A DNA stretch of 64,000 bases from Nematopogon swammerdamellus (lineage: Eukaryota > Arthropoda > Insecta > Lepidoptera > Adelidae), in NCBI GenBank assembly GCA_946902875.1, contig OX336355.1, positions 19,191,347 to 19,255,346 on the forward strand, in the 5' to 3' direction. A program made the position numbers and the translations under genes. Positions 46,245 through 57,363 of the stretch are shown here, one piece after another. How positions within the stretch are numbered: the first letter of the stretch is position 1; each line of letters opens with the position of its first letter. The notes under the pieces were generated by a model. It worked only from the letters and a program-made list of their open reading frames with translations, made no database searches and was not told the DNA's origin.

Positions 46245-46822
46245 AATAAAAAAGCCGCCAAGTGCGAGTTGGACTCGAGCACCGAGGGTTCCGTACCATC
46301 ACACAATATATTTGTATTATGTATGTATACAAAAATTATTGTGTTTTGGAAAATAACGAAACGCCTTTCTAAATAAAAACTACATATATACAGTAATGGT
46401 TTGACTGTTAGGCACTCTTGTAGTTGAAATATACAAAAAAAATTGTTTTTATATGACATAACTCCTAATTTACTATTTTAGAATTTATCCTTTACTTGTG
46501 CTGTGGGAACTTGCTTTTTGCCAAATTTCATTATGCTAGCTCAGTCAACGGGAAGTACTCTATATGTTTTGATTTGATTTGCCAGTAGCAAAATATGTGA
46601 CTTCAATGGCCGTATCTAGGGATTGCATTGACTAAACTAGCTTAAATTTTTTACACCTCCGAGGAAACGTAGACCTTAGTATTTGATGTTAATTTCACCT
46701 TGATACCTCTCTACCCGTTCCTGAGAAAAAAGGTCTTGACAGACAGACAGACAGACGGACAACAAAGTGATCCTATAAGGGTTCCGTTTTTTTCCTCGTT
46801 TGAGGTACGAAACCCTAAAAAT
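46245..46822 (+). repeat. Lepidopteran repeat with GACAGACAGACGGAC core
   Basis: It starts GCCGCCAAGTGCGAGTTGGA, CTCGAGCACCGAGGGTTCCG and ends with GACAGACAGACAGACGGAC, GATCCTATAAGGGTTCCG and GAGGTACGAAACCCTAAAA. From memory this is a widespread lepidopteran non-autonomous element with a microsatellite-like core. The words GGTTCCGTAC / GTACGAAACC are inverted at its two ends. No protein is encoded. Confidence 0.7.
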
Positions 46823-47029
46823 TAGAAAATCGGTCAGGTATCTGTCTGTCCGTCCGTTCGTCCATGTTTCAGCCAATAATGATACCTATATGATGTGATT
46901 GGGGTTACTTTCTTTGAGAGAGTAGGTATACATATTTCATTTACGTGAACTCAGCTCGGCCTTCCACCGTGCTCTTCATGACTACATATTTGTGCTTCAA
47001 TCAGATTTACTATTAAACCAATTTCACGC

Positions 47030-47060
47030 GAGCGGAGCCGCGTGCACAGCTAGTAATAAA
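47030..47060 (+). repeat. Repeat tail fragment
   Basis: CGCGAGCGGAGCCGCGTGCA then CAGCTAGTAAT matches the end of a very common lepidopteran repeat. Nothing else of the element is recognised with confidence. Confidence 0.45.
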
Positions 47061-47127
47061 ATAAAACGCTTTGGTCGTCTGTGTGTATGTTGACTGGAAG
47101 AAATATCCGTAGGGATAGGTCCACATT

Positions 47128-47272
47128 TTTTTTATGCATACTGACACGGTTGGCTACATCACCTACAACATCCGTGATGTCAGCCCATAACACCGGGTGA
47201 ACTTTGTGCCACGTCAGTGCTTCCCTTCGGTCGTGACGGCTACACTGAACTGGACGGAAAACACAAACTATA
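47128..47272 (-). repeat. tRNA/5S-headed SINE, tail part
   Basis: A poly-T run, GGTTGGCTACATCACCTACA, CCGTGATGTCAGCCCATAAC and ACTGAACTGGACGGAAAAC are in minus orientation. Confidence 0.9.
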
Positions 47273-47621
47273 TTTACGCCTCATATAAATTATACAATAC
47301 GAGTATGGTGCTTGTTTGTTTCTGTAAAATGTTTTTTGGAGCAATAGAGTATTTCTAACTATCTATCTAACTCGAGAACAACTGAACGGATTTAGATTGG
47401 TTATTTTATATGTACATTCAACTTGGTAATTCCTAACTGATAAAGGTTATTTCTTATAGTGCTAAATGAATTTCACAATATGTAAGAAAAGTTTCCCAAA
47501 AGTCTGCCGTGATCTGCCTGAACCGGTTCAATCCGCCCGGCATAAAGTGTCAGCACATAAATGATTACATACGTATACATAACCTACATATGTATACAGA
47601 ACAAAACAGAACAGAACAAAT

Positions 47622-47960
47622 TAAAATGTTTTTATGGAATCTGACAAGGTTGGCTAGATTACATCACCTACTACACTCTTGATGTAGTAGCCCATAGTAC
47701 CTTAGTGAACTAGGTGTCATGTCAGTGCTTCCCTTTGGTTATGAAATATTTAATAAAATATATACTTAAAAATACCAAATATTTTCATAGCCGCTTCGCA
47801 ATCGACGTAGCGGTGCTACCAATTACCAACCCTACCACCTACTAAGATAAGGTAAGCGACAGTTTTCTACTCCACCTAATAAAATAACCCGTCTAAGTTA
47901 CAACCGCGCCCGGGTGTGCTTCACTTTCCGACTGGACGTCTATCCGTAGCACCACCAATT
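47622..47960 (-). repeat. tRNA/5S-headed SINE, old interrupted copy
   Basis: GGTTGGCTAGATTACATCAC, TGAACTAGGTGTCATGTCAG and TGCTTCCCTTTGG are followed by an AT-rich insertion. The copy then resumes with CATAGCCGCTTCGCAATCGA, CCCTACCACCTACTAAG and CAACCGCGCCCGGGTGTGCTT (5S-like part). It is the most diverged copy seen. Confidence 0.7.
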
Positions 47961-48704
47961 ATTGAGTGTAGCCACAGGTCAGAAGTATTATGGTCCAACC
48001 CAGTCACTATGAAAATGCACCTACGTATATAAACACAATCAGATAATATGTGAAAGAAATACCATATTGCTTCAAAAACGACCACGATTTACTAATTTAG
48101 ACTTATCATATAATATTTTTTTTAAAGAAAATATGCATATTTACACGAGAGCTCTCTTTCACATTATATAAAAAATATTCAGGGGGCACATTTTAGCCAC
48201 ATAGCAAGAAACCGTGTCACCCGGTCTAGGGGTGACGCGGGCTACCGGCTGAGGGATGACGGTCGCCGATCGGTGTTCTGTGATGTTAGCTTAATTGTTT
48301 TGCTATAAATTGACTCCTAAACTATGTATATAGCGGTAGCTGTTCGGCGCGGTTTCGCAAGTTCCAATACGGCCGACGTGCATATATGAGTTTTTAATGA
48401 AAACTTTACCTAACCTACACCTGCTGCCACCATACGTAAATCGGACCGAATTGTTAGAATGAAGTCTTTGAAATAAAGAAATAACGAGTAAAAACAGTAT
48501 TTTTGGATAGGGGCTAGGGGTTGACTCTTTTGAGCAATGGTTGCATTGTACGTTCTAAAACAATACCGGCCCATCTGGCTGGACCCGGGTTAACATGTGT
48601 GGCTATGCAGTTCGACTATACCACGGAAAAAAATTGTAGAGGAGTTAGTCTAAGTAGACAGGGTACGTGTTTTTCACTAACTGGGTGATTTCACAATCGT
48701 ACCG
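47961..48704. other. Unassigned sequence
   Basis: Nothing is recognised. Confidence 0.4.
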
Positions 48705-49040
48705 TGTGGGGCCGGTACTTTAAAAGAATAGCCCCACTGCATCTCTCCCCGTGCATGTCGTAAAAGGCGTCTAAGGGATAAGGACAAGGTGCCGTGCTAA
48801 AGGGCGACAGGCTTGCCACCTCTCACCTTGGCACGGTACTTCCACCGAGTCATGCAGCAGGTGCGTCTTCGTGCCTTACTTGCTGCTTGATCGATTGAAT
48901 CTTGTTCGAATATTTTGCGAAACGTGGTGGTCGGTGTTGTGCTGTAATTAACCAGAGTTCTTGCAGCACAACACCGATTACTCTGCTTACCCCGATTGTC
49001 GGGATTCAGCGTGTGTGATATGTATGTATGTACGTTTTAA
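48705..49040 (+). repeat. Dispersed repeat, family X (longest copy)
   Basis: It runs from ACCGTGTGGGGCCGGTACTT through CCCGTGCATGTCGTAAAAGG, AGGTGCCGTGCTAAAGGGCG, TTGCTGCTTGATCGATTGAA and a 14-bp hairpin (TCGGTGTTGTGCTG / CAGCACAACACCGA) at 48931-48976. It ends with CTTACCCCGATTGTCGGGAT and TCAGCGTGTGTGATATGTATG. Other copies are at 6531, 7760 and 40168. The 5' edge of the 9.1-kb duplication falls inside it at 48983. Confidence 0.85.
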
Positions 49041-49256
49041 AGTTTACATTGGACGCAGTAGATCTTACAAAAGACCATATATTTTTATAGCACACTAAAC
49101 GTGCTCTCTAGAGAACCAGATAGTTTTGGTGTGATTAGTGGAAAAAAGTTGTGCCTTCCGCTACTCCCCGCACTGACGGTTTTACTAGAAATTAGATGGG
49201 ATGCTGCAACTTCTCTCTACTAACTTCCTCCGTTAGCCTACTACGAATGTTGACGT

Positions 49257-49312
49257 CGACGTCGCGTCGTCGTCGTCGTCGGCGCCGCGCCGCTCCGCCG
49301 CGCCGTCGTCCT
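49257..49312 (+). repeat. (GTC)n-rich simple sequence
   Basis: GACGTCGCGTCGTCGTCGTC then GGCGCCGCGCCGC: CpG-dense simple sequence at the start of unit 1. Confidence 0.85.
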
Positions 49313-50990
49313 AGCGAATTACTTTTTTGCGATGCGAATTGTTTAACAACTATTTAGAAAAAAAAAAATTAATATTGAACTGATATCTTATCAAAATTAA
49401 AGATTTCACTATTAAACCAGATGCAGATAATTTAAATAGGCAGAGCGGTAAGTATTCATGTTTATGCTGTAAATAATGACTCTCTTGTGAGCGGTAGTAT
49501 GGGTAATTTTATTTGTAAGTTACTATAATTTCCAGTGAAAAAAAAATTCCATTGAAGTTTCTTGTCAGTTCTTCTTCGCTGTGATAACCGAATTGGCGGA
49601 ATGTTACAATGTACATTATGTATGACACATCTGAGCGCAGCGTACATAATCAAGAGATGATAAATAAACAATAAATAATAACACTTATATAAGGTACTAA
49701 TAAAACATTGTGACTTGCGATGTTGGTTTGAACGGAGAAGTTGACAGGACACACGACTTTGTTACCACATTTTAAGAGCAGTCAACTCTTTAAAATAATT
49801 CTTTGAATAGTACATACACAAAATGTTGGATTTGCTAACTAAAAAAAATATGTTGACTATAAATATCTAAGTATTAAACCAAAGCTCTCGATACTACTAA
49901 TATATACTAAAAATACTAAAGATACAAAAGCCTAAGCGCACCGCGAGTGTAGGACTACAAGAAATCGTCGTGTCGTTAATACCAATAATCTAATACTCGT
50001 AAAAACTTCACCAGTTACTTAAATATTAAATAAATTTGTTTCAAAATTCTACCACTTTATTCACGGTACTTTTCCTATGTGGCTCGATGTTTCAGGCCAA
50101 ACGGATGGTCCTTTCTCACGAGAATATACTTAAAACCCATACCAAATAAATAGTTTAGTACCTATCTAAGTACTACGTACTTGGAAATGTAGTCAATCCC
50201 TGCGATCATATTATTATCTCCCGAAGAAGAACCATATTGTTAATAACCATATCATACCTACCTACTAGAATCTACAATGACAACAAATGACGCGTACTTA
50301 GACCATAAATATATATTTACAGGTATAATATTATAATGTTCTAACACAAAACTGCGGTGAACATTGCATCCTCCCTCGCATCCTCAAGTAACTCGTAAGA
50401 CGAATATCAACAGCAAACGTTATCTAAATGTGTACACCACATAATAGGGTACATCCGAATTTTTTTCTAAAACCCTCACACAATTCAGGTACCTACTTCG
50501 GCCCTTCTCCGAGAAATAACCAACAGTTTACACAATTGTTTGATTTATGAACTTTTCGCGTCGAGTTGGCTCGCTTCGGGTCGGCGGTGGCGGCTTGGAC
50601 CCTGCGACAAATAGTACCCGGGGTCGAATATGTTCGAAGTGAATCGTCAAGGCGGGGATCTGGCTCCGCGGTGACTCGCCGAAGGCGGCTTGTCTGGCGA
50701 CGTATCGGCGGTGCGGAATAGTCCTAGACCGGGTTGTAGGTTCGGCTCGGTGAGCAGGGCCGGCCGTATTCCTGCCGGGAACGGGAAAACATTTCCTTCA
50801 GGGTACTCTCTAGTTAGAGGTTGATCGCAGCAGATTGTCTTCCGCAGCCGCGCAGCCGGTGCTTTCAGCAACCGCTCGCGTGGAGGAAAATGTCTCCGAT
50901 AGATTTGTGATTGATTACTCATACGGAAATGAGATAAACATTTTCCAAAAATACCATCCTAATAAATAAATCGGAACTTCTGCTTGCTTA
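49313..50990. other. Unassigned sequence (unit 1)
   Basis: AT-rich for the first 1.2 kb. From 50560 it is GC-richer and includes a minus-strand ATG frame of 91 codons at 50647-50922 (MSNQSQIYRRHFPPRERLLK onward). That frame is proline- and arginine-rich, with no recognised family and no splice context that I trust. Confidence 0.4.
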
Positions 50991-51258
50991 TGCAGGCTGT
51001 TTGATGATCATACATAAGTCATGCATGAAGCAAACCAGGTACTCCTGAGCCTATTTGGAGCAAAAAAGTTAGATGACGTTTTGTTCTACGGTGAACTTTT
51101 TTTTTCCATACTAAACAAAATATTTAGTTTAGTATGGAAAAAAAAAGTTCACCGTAGAACAAAATGTCATCTAACTTTTTTGCTCCAAATAGGCTCAGGA
51201 GTCAGGAGTACCTGGTTTGCTTTATGATTTATAACTTATGGTCATCAAACACCCTGTA
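50991..51258. mobile_element. Palindromic fold-back element (unit 1)
   Basis: Arms of about 130 bp meet almost without spacer around 51121. GTACTCCTGAGCCTATTTGG, GCAAAAAAGTTAGATGACGT and TGTTCTACGGTGAAC are mirrored as reverse complements. The right tip reads CATCAAACACCCTGTA, so the terminal motif TACAGGGTGTTTGATG is close to that of the element at 1771. The arms differ at a few sites and one 7-bp insertion (GTCAGGA), so this is a real, ageing palindrome. Confidence 0.93.
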
Positions 51259-51400
51259 TAAGTCGCGAACTACTCAATCAATGTACGTGGGGTTTCACTG
51301 ACGTCTGACACATCTAAGGATCTATGTATATAGGATATGTGCCGTCGCGGGAACAGCTACTCTCTTAACATTGAAGAGTGTGTAGGTACTATTCGATTCC

Positions 51401-51459
51401 ATGAAGGTGGACGTGTTCGCTCCTCGGAGCGGCTCTGACGGCGGCGGCGGCGTAGGGCA
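51401..51459 (+). CDS. Candidate first coding exon (unit 1)
   Basis: An ATG at 51401 opens 19 codons, MKVDVFAPRSGSDGGGGVG, followed by two bases and the strong donor GCA then GTAAGTACT at 51460. The glycine run and serine/proline content look like the start of an insect regulatory protein, but no family is recognised. Upstream, TGTATATAGG at about 51325 could serve as a TATA-like element, leaving a 5' leader of roughly 50 bases. No downstream exon could be found in the window. The same exon is present in unit 2 at 60529-60587. Confidence 0.33.
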
Positions 51460-53287
51460 GTAAGTACTGAAGGAGGAACTAATATCACGTTTCGAGTGAG
51501 TGTTGGCCGGCGGCAATCGACGCCTCGTCTTCCTTCCCACACGCCCTGCGCCTGCGCATGCGCCGGCGCACCCACTCACGTCATCTTCTCACACACAGTT
51601 AGCTTTTGAGAAATATCGATTAAGGTAAATGCATTTTCGAAAAGCTGAATATGCATAAAGTTTGGTAGGGCTAAGTGAACCGTACCGGGAATGCGCCTCC
51701 ATTAAAAATACAGGCTACTTACATGCTAGTTAGTAGTTTATAGTGAATTAGCTGCCATGTTGTGTGGATACATTTTTAAATTTACCATTATGTAAACTCA
51801 GTTTTGCTGAATCTAATAGAATCTAGTACGGAAGTAGTTTTTGTACAATGTTTTTAGAGCAATGAAGTATTTTCTATGTCTATCTAGAATACCGCTTTGG
51901 TTGTGGTTGTGGCGTGGTGGTCCCCCCACCACGAAGACACCTCACACGCAGCCGAGCCGGCCAGCACGCACGTCCGTCACTAAAATAGCCAAGTTCCGCG
52001 GGTGCGCTGTCAAATGCCGAGTTCGCTCGCATGGTATAGGTACCAAGAAGCCAAGAGGAGGAATTGTCTTCTCATTCAGAATCCGTACTAACTTCCTCAC
52101 TGTCATTAGCGCACGCGTAAGAACCAAAGTATTGAGTGTATCTAGCCGTTATTGTTTTAGCTTTATTTCTTTCGGGAATTATTATTGCAATACAATATGG
52201 AGCACTGCTGATACGTTATCAACAGCATGCCAATGTATGAATCAATACAACTCCGCGCCTCCGCCGCCGCCGGTCATATTCACTCTGGAGCGAGGAACAA
52301 AAATTATTCCCTGCCCTGCCGCCGCCGCCCGTCCTACCTCCGCTGAGATACTCAGGCAGGACACTTTTGTTGTTGACATTGGGCTACTGAAAACTCATCT
52401 ATTCACAAAATTGTTTCTTTTTCGCACCGCTGAATTGAACAACGTGAATTGAAATAACGTGTCAACAGGCTAGATAGCCTAGCAACATTCCGCCAATCAC
52501 TGGCATGGAGTCTCACTTAGCGTCATTTCCTGAGGAGAGCTAATTTTGGCTCTGTCGACTACACCATTGGTCCCAAATATAATAGTTTCTTGGAAATGGT
52601 TACAATTCATGGGACAACTGTACAAGATACTGCCTTGACACAGGCGCTCACTAATCCTCCACATATCCGTCTGCCCTGAGCAAGTTGTTCTGTGGCTCGG
52701 CTCTCTGTGGAGGGGTGGACGCGGCGTGTGAACAGTGCTCACGTAACAACGCCCTACGTACGTACTCATACATCTTCAGCCAACATGGAACTCATGACAC
52801 GAGGTATCGGGCCGCGGGCGACGCCACCTCTGACACTCCGGCGCCTCGCTTCCTCTATCCATTACATATGCAGAGGACTACGTACATGTCAGATCGACTG
52901 CTGAGCGCACAAATCCTTTTGGTGTTTATACCAAACATATTAGCGGAAGAGTCGAAAGTTCAGCATTATTCCAGAAATGCTAATTGCAAGAGTAATTTCT
53001 TATTCGTGTCATAACCAGCCATAACAGGTGTGGAACGGGCTCCCAGGGAATATCTTTTTAATATCTTTTTATATTACCCCACTCTTACAATCCACGGATC
53101 TTCAAATCGCGGGTTAATAGCCTTTCCCCAGCAACATTAGTCCACCTCCAAGCCGGACTGGCACCTCCTCGGCGGTGAAATTGGCTGCGCCTGAGGCTTC
53201 GACCTCGGGCAGACACCCAGTGCGGAAGCAATAAAAAAAATTACATATATCCTCGTGTGTGTATTGAATTTGAACCAGTCATTCAGC
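51460..53287. other. Unassigned sequence (unit 1)
   Basis: A plus-strand frame of 196 codons from ATG at 51862 to 52452 is the longest frame outside transposons. Its start lies in a repeat-like block (TTTTTAGAGCAATGAAGTATTT, in part also at 47325), and it shows no domain. A scrap of family B on the minus strand (GGCACCTCCTCGGCGGTGAA) lies at 53159-53200. Confidence 0.4.
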
Positions 53288-53330
53288 GTTGTAGTGTCCA
53301 CTGCTGAACATACGCCTCTTCAATACCTAC
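53288..53330 (-). repeat. Possible RTE 3'-end scrap (unit 1)
   Basis: AGTGTCCACTGCTGAACATACGCCTC (in part) is the reverse complement of the RTE word GAGGCCTATGTCCAGCAGTG. It is too short for certainty. Confidence 0.4.
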
Positions 53331-54160
53331 CTCTCCAATCCTCCCGGCCTTCGGCGGCACGGATCTCGGCGTCCCGCTTCGCGGGCGTCTTCCCACGTTC
53401 CGTTTTAGGACACGTTTACTCAAATGAACGCCGTCGTCAGTTCATTTGAACCAATGTTCACATACTCAAGTAGATGTATTCAGTTAAGGAGATAAGCAAA
53501 AGCACGCGACAATATAATATTCAATCAATATACACAAATATAAAGTCAAGTCACCTGCAATACATTAGGAAATATGAATAATATAATCAACTCCAAGATT
53601 GTTTTGAAGTTCTTGGGCATGACATGACGACGTCGCCAACATGGATATAGTGAGCTATCAATCCAGGTTAGATCAGCTGTCTCCGGGCCGCACACGGGCC
53701 GGGCAGGGTGCGATGAAAGCGAACTCGACAGTCGACATACGTGTCGCAGAACCCGGACGGAACTCGGAGAGAAAAGCACAATGGCAAGTCACATAAATAA
53801 TAGTCGAGAGAATATTTCATGGAGCGAAGGTGGCGACACGGGCGACGACGGCGTGTGTGGCGTGTTGCGGCGTGTTTAGGCGTGGTGTTGCGTGGTGCAA
53901 TACTCTCACAGAACCAGGCGAACTTGTTACAAGTCATACGCAGAGCTTTCCTTTTCTTCCAAGCCCACGATGGCCACGATATACGAAGAAATAGCTTGAC
54001 GAGCGCTCTGTATGGATGGGATCGCGGTGTCGCCGAAATTCCTACCAATCAGCTTACAGCATGCGCACAGTCCTTCGCAGAAACCTTCCAGTTGACATCT
54101 AACTACAGCCAACGAGAGCGCGCAAATATATCTTCTCGCTAACGATAATACTGCACCAAC
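53331..54160. other. Unassigned sequence (unit 1)
   Basis: Overlapping frames of 102-126 codons on both strands (53668-54235) shadow each other. Nothing is recognised. Confidence 0.4.
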
Positions 54161-54505
54161 AATAATGCTCGGCATTTCTTTGATCGATAAAATCCGTAAT
54201 GACGAAATACTACTAAGAACTAAGGTAGTTGACATACATTGCTAAGGGAATTACCAAGCTGAAGTGGCAGTGGGTTGGGCACATATTTTACAAACCCGAC
54301 AACCTCCGGGGTAGGCAGGTGCCCGAATGGAGGCCACGTAAAAGCAAACGTAGCTTGGAACGCCCCCCGGCTCCCGGCTATGTGGACATACGAACTAAAA
54401 TAGGTAGCCGAGGGTGGATGGATGAGAAGAGCGGAAGGCCGCGTGTGGTGATGTGCCTTGGGAGAGGCTTATGTCCAGCAGTGGGCCGACACGAGCTGAT
54501 GATGA
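54161..54505 (+). pseudogene. RTE retrotransposon 3' fragment (unit 1)
   Basis: It matches the end of the 10890-13770 element: GGCATTTCTTTGATCGATAA, CTGAAGTGGCAGTGGGTTGG, CCCGAATGGAGGCCACGTAA and GGGAGAGGCTTATGTCCAGC. One frame reads KLKWQWVGHI. A direct insertion, CTCCCGG, duplicates part of GGCTCCCGGCTATG. It ends GATGATGA, the expected RTE-type 3' tail. It is 5'-truncated, as is usual for these elements. Confidence 0.9.
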
Positions 54506-54643
54506 AGCGCTAACTCTCCGCCATCTAGTCAACAAAACCTTTCGACTCGTAAGTTTATCAAAGGCGGGATAACGGAATCGTCTCTAAAATTGATGAAATG
54601 TTCAAAGAAGAAGAGCTGAACGAAAAGAACGCTGAAGAATTTT

Positions 54644-55042
54644 GTCAGCCTCGATAGCTCAGTGGTGCAGACAGTCAACTGTCGCTATTGAATGTTAAGC
54701 AACGCTGGGTGCGGTCAGTACTTGGATGGGTGACCGCTGACCGTTGGAGGCTGACCGAGGTTCGGATTCCTCGTAAAACTGTAGGTCCCTTCCCTCCTAA
54801 TCTTACTTGGTGGTAGGGTTTAACCCGCCCGGGTTGGTACCACCGCACTGAATGAAACGTCGGTTGAAACGGCTATGTAAATAGTTTGTGTTTTCCGACC
54901 AGTTCAGTGTAGCCGGCACGATCAAAGGGGGAAGCGCTGACATGGCACCTAGTTCACCCGGTGTTATGGGCTGACATCACGGACGTTGTAGGTGATGTAG
55001 CCAACCGTGTGAGTTTACATAAAAAAAAAATTAAAAAAAAAA
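54644..55042 (+). repeat. Full-length SINE with tRNA/5S-rRNA composite head
   Basis: About 400 bp. The head has TAGCTCAGTGG at 54655-54665 (perfect tRNA A box). It then has GTTAAGCAACGCTGGGTGCG and GTCAGTACTTGGATGGGTGA (54694-54732), which closely match the box A to box C region of animal 5S rRNA. Then comes GAGGTTCGGATTCC (54757-54770), a near B box. GTCAGCCTC at the start and GAGGCTGAC before the B box are reverse complements, so the 5S-like part is closed by a 9-bp stem. A body (CGGGTTGGTACCACCGCACT, CACCGGTG-like AGTTCACCCGGTGTTATGGG) and an A-rich tail follow. Such elements are transcribed by RNA polymerase III and copied by a partner LINE. Confidence 0.93.
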
Positions 55043-57130
55043 ACGCAAATATCCACGCGAGACTTTATGTGTCGAGATCTAGCTAGCTAGGCGGAGACAA
55101 TAGCGACATCATATGTGAACCTTGCTGGAAGTCGTCTCAGCTATGTGTTCGCCAGCATTTCATCGGGTGGTCATAATTAATTAATTAGGTACGGTTAAGA
55201 AATGCTATTTACTTTTCTGTTGTTTTGTGTTTTTTCTGCTTCTTCGTCGATTTTCCATTGTAATCTTTATTGTTTACTTTTCTTCAGTTCTATGTGTCTG
55301 CCTGTTTGTCCGTCTATCTTCGGAATATTTATAGGATTATATAACATTGTATATTGTACCTACAATAATTTATTTTACTAATAGTTTAAACTTTCTATTT
55401 TTATACTTATACTTATATGTAACCGCATAAATGTACCAATCTCTATAAGCGAATGTTATAACGTTCTTTGATATCAATAAAGATTATTTGAACGGAACCT
55501 ATAGTTACAAAGTATCGTAGCTGTATGGGCTTCCTCTATATTGCCGCACCATCATCACAGCCCCTCAAGGATGCGAAGGTGGTGGTGGCGGATGGAGAGG
55601 TCGTGTATGGCGTTTTCACTCGTGCTGTGTCGTGACTCTACTTACATTCACAATAAACTCCGAGGGAAAGATGCTCTTCACACGTTGTACGAACACGGCA
55701 ACGACTAACAGGGATTGTTCGAACCGACTACTTCGGTGGATCGATACTATTGAGTTTTAAACCTTCCCAAAACATGTGATCTCCAGTCGCATGCAAATCC
55801 CTATGGCTCACATTGTCACCAATTATCATCACTTGGAGAGCTGGGTTACTCCATTTTCACAAGTTTTGAACAATTTGGACAGTTTATTTTTAGGGTAAAT
55901 ATTTTTATAAATCGTAATCATTATATGTATGTTATGCATGCACCTATATGAAGCTATAAATAATTTCTATTGTGATCTATATACAACAGGCAATGGCACA
56001 TGTTCCATGGTAGGAAGCTGGCTCCCACTGCAGTCTTTTGGGATTTCTGCGATTTGAGAAATAATGCCATAGTCGATTTCAAGAAACCCCATTACGCAGA
56101 CTTGGCTTTTTCCTTTTCGACTTCACACAATTTGAAGTTATTGCTCTTGTGTTGGATGCGAAACAAAGTTTGCCTCCCAGTGGGCGCGGCACGGCACGGT
56201 GGCGGCGGCGGCAGTCGCACAATCATTAGGTCGTCATCAGAGTTCTCGGCGGCGCCGCGCTCGGCGGTGAGCAGAACATTAGTATGCAAAGTACTTGCTG
56301 CCATCAACCGACCAAGTCCCGGGGCGCGATTCCTTAAACACCAGTCGCTCATCGTTGGCAGACGATACACACACACACAGTGCTCGGTCGGTTCGAGTTT
56401 ATTGCGGCACCGAAGTTCGCGGGTATGAACGCATCGGTGCTTATGAAAGACGAGTGAATTCATACTGATTCATGCACAAGGTTAAGTGTAGTCAGTAGTC
56501 GTAAGATCACTAATATCATACATAAGGCATTCAAAGTTGTTGACGCTAGAACTAGCGTAAGATTGCTAATGTCGATCTCTGCCCAATTTCAACTTTATGA
56601 AAGAAAGACAAATGTTATCATAACCAATAAAGCGCAAAGTCTGTAACGATGCGTCCATCGTATCACCCCTTAAAAACCTAAAACTCTCAATCAAATGACA
56701 TGAGGTGTTTTATCACAGGTATTATTTCATCGACCCCGGTTAATAAAGACGACTTATATATAGTAACGGGAGCTACAACAGCTTTGCTGCAGCCCGGCGG
56801 AGAACTGCGGCGTTGGTTTTCAGGTAGTCCCCTGACCTGAGAGCGACCATCGTTTACGTAATACGGAAACGCGATGCTGCGTATACGCATCAGATAGTGG
56901 AAGCGAAGCTCATAACTGAAAGGGCACAACGCGATATGCAAAACTGTTGGCGCAGGAAGCTTTTTGTTCAACTTTCACGTTAACTGATTGTCAACATCCT
57001 GCTCTGTTAGTTCGGTACCAACTACCAACAAGCTCTGGTGGGATATAAAAGTGCGGAGTTGTGCACGGATAAAGAATCCTACCAACCATCTATGCTGAGA
57101 TGTCTAGATTCAAATTCAAGTACTGTTAAG
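55043..57130. other. Unassigned sequence (unit 1, not present in unit 2 within the window)
   Basis: AT-rich to 55500, mixed beyond. Frames of 142 and 123 codons on opposite strands at 56000-56463 cancel each other. A minus-strand frame at 56687-56971 is not recognised. Confidence 0.4.
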
Positions 57131-57363
57131 TTCCTTCCCTTGCCCCTTACTAGATGGTAGGCTAAAATTGTAGCTGACTGGGTGGGTAACACCGTCCTGG
57201 ACGTAAGATGGCCGCATAGGAGCCTCGGTTGTTTTCTCTTGTTGTCCAGAATAGCTACAAATTCCAAGAGAAGTCTCCGGTACGGCACTTCCTCGGAGGT
57301 GACAATGGTTGGCCGGAACATGTACCCTGGGCCCCTCGGCCTCAGCCACCCATACCGGATTAA
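57131..57363 (-). repeat. Dispersed repeat, family B
   Basis: It shows TTCCCTTGCCCCTTACTAGA, GTCTCCGGTACGGCACTTCC, TCGGAGGTGACAATGGTTGG and CAGCCACCCATACCGGATTA. It is a complete copy in minus orientation. Confidence 0.8.

Noticed and set aside
50647..50922. Minus-strand frame of 91 codons, proline- and arginine-rich
   Set aside because: True ATG and coding-like composition, but no family, no splice signal or promoter that I trust. Kept only as a note in the surrounding unassigned segment.
51841..52452. Frame of up to 203 codons (196 from ATG), present in both duplication units
   Set aside because: Start lies in repeat-like DNA, composition is irregular, no domain or splice logic. Presence in both units only reflects the duplication.
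54693..54736. 5S rRNA gene
   Set aside because: Only the internal promoter region resembles 5S. The flanks are SINE, and the same arrangement recurs in diverged copies.
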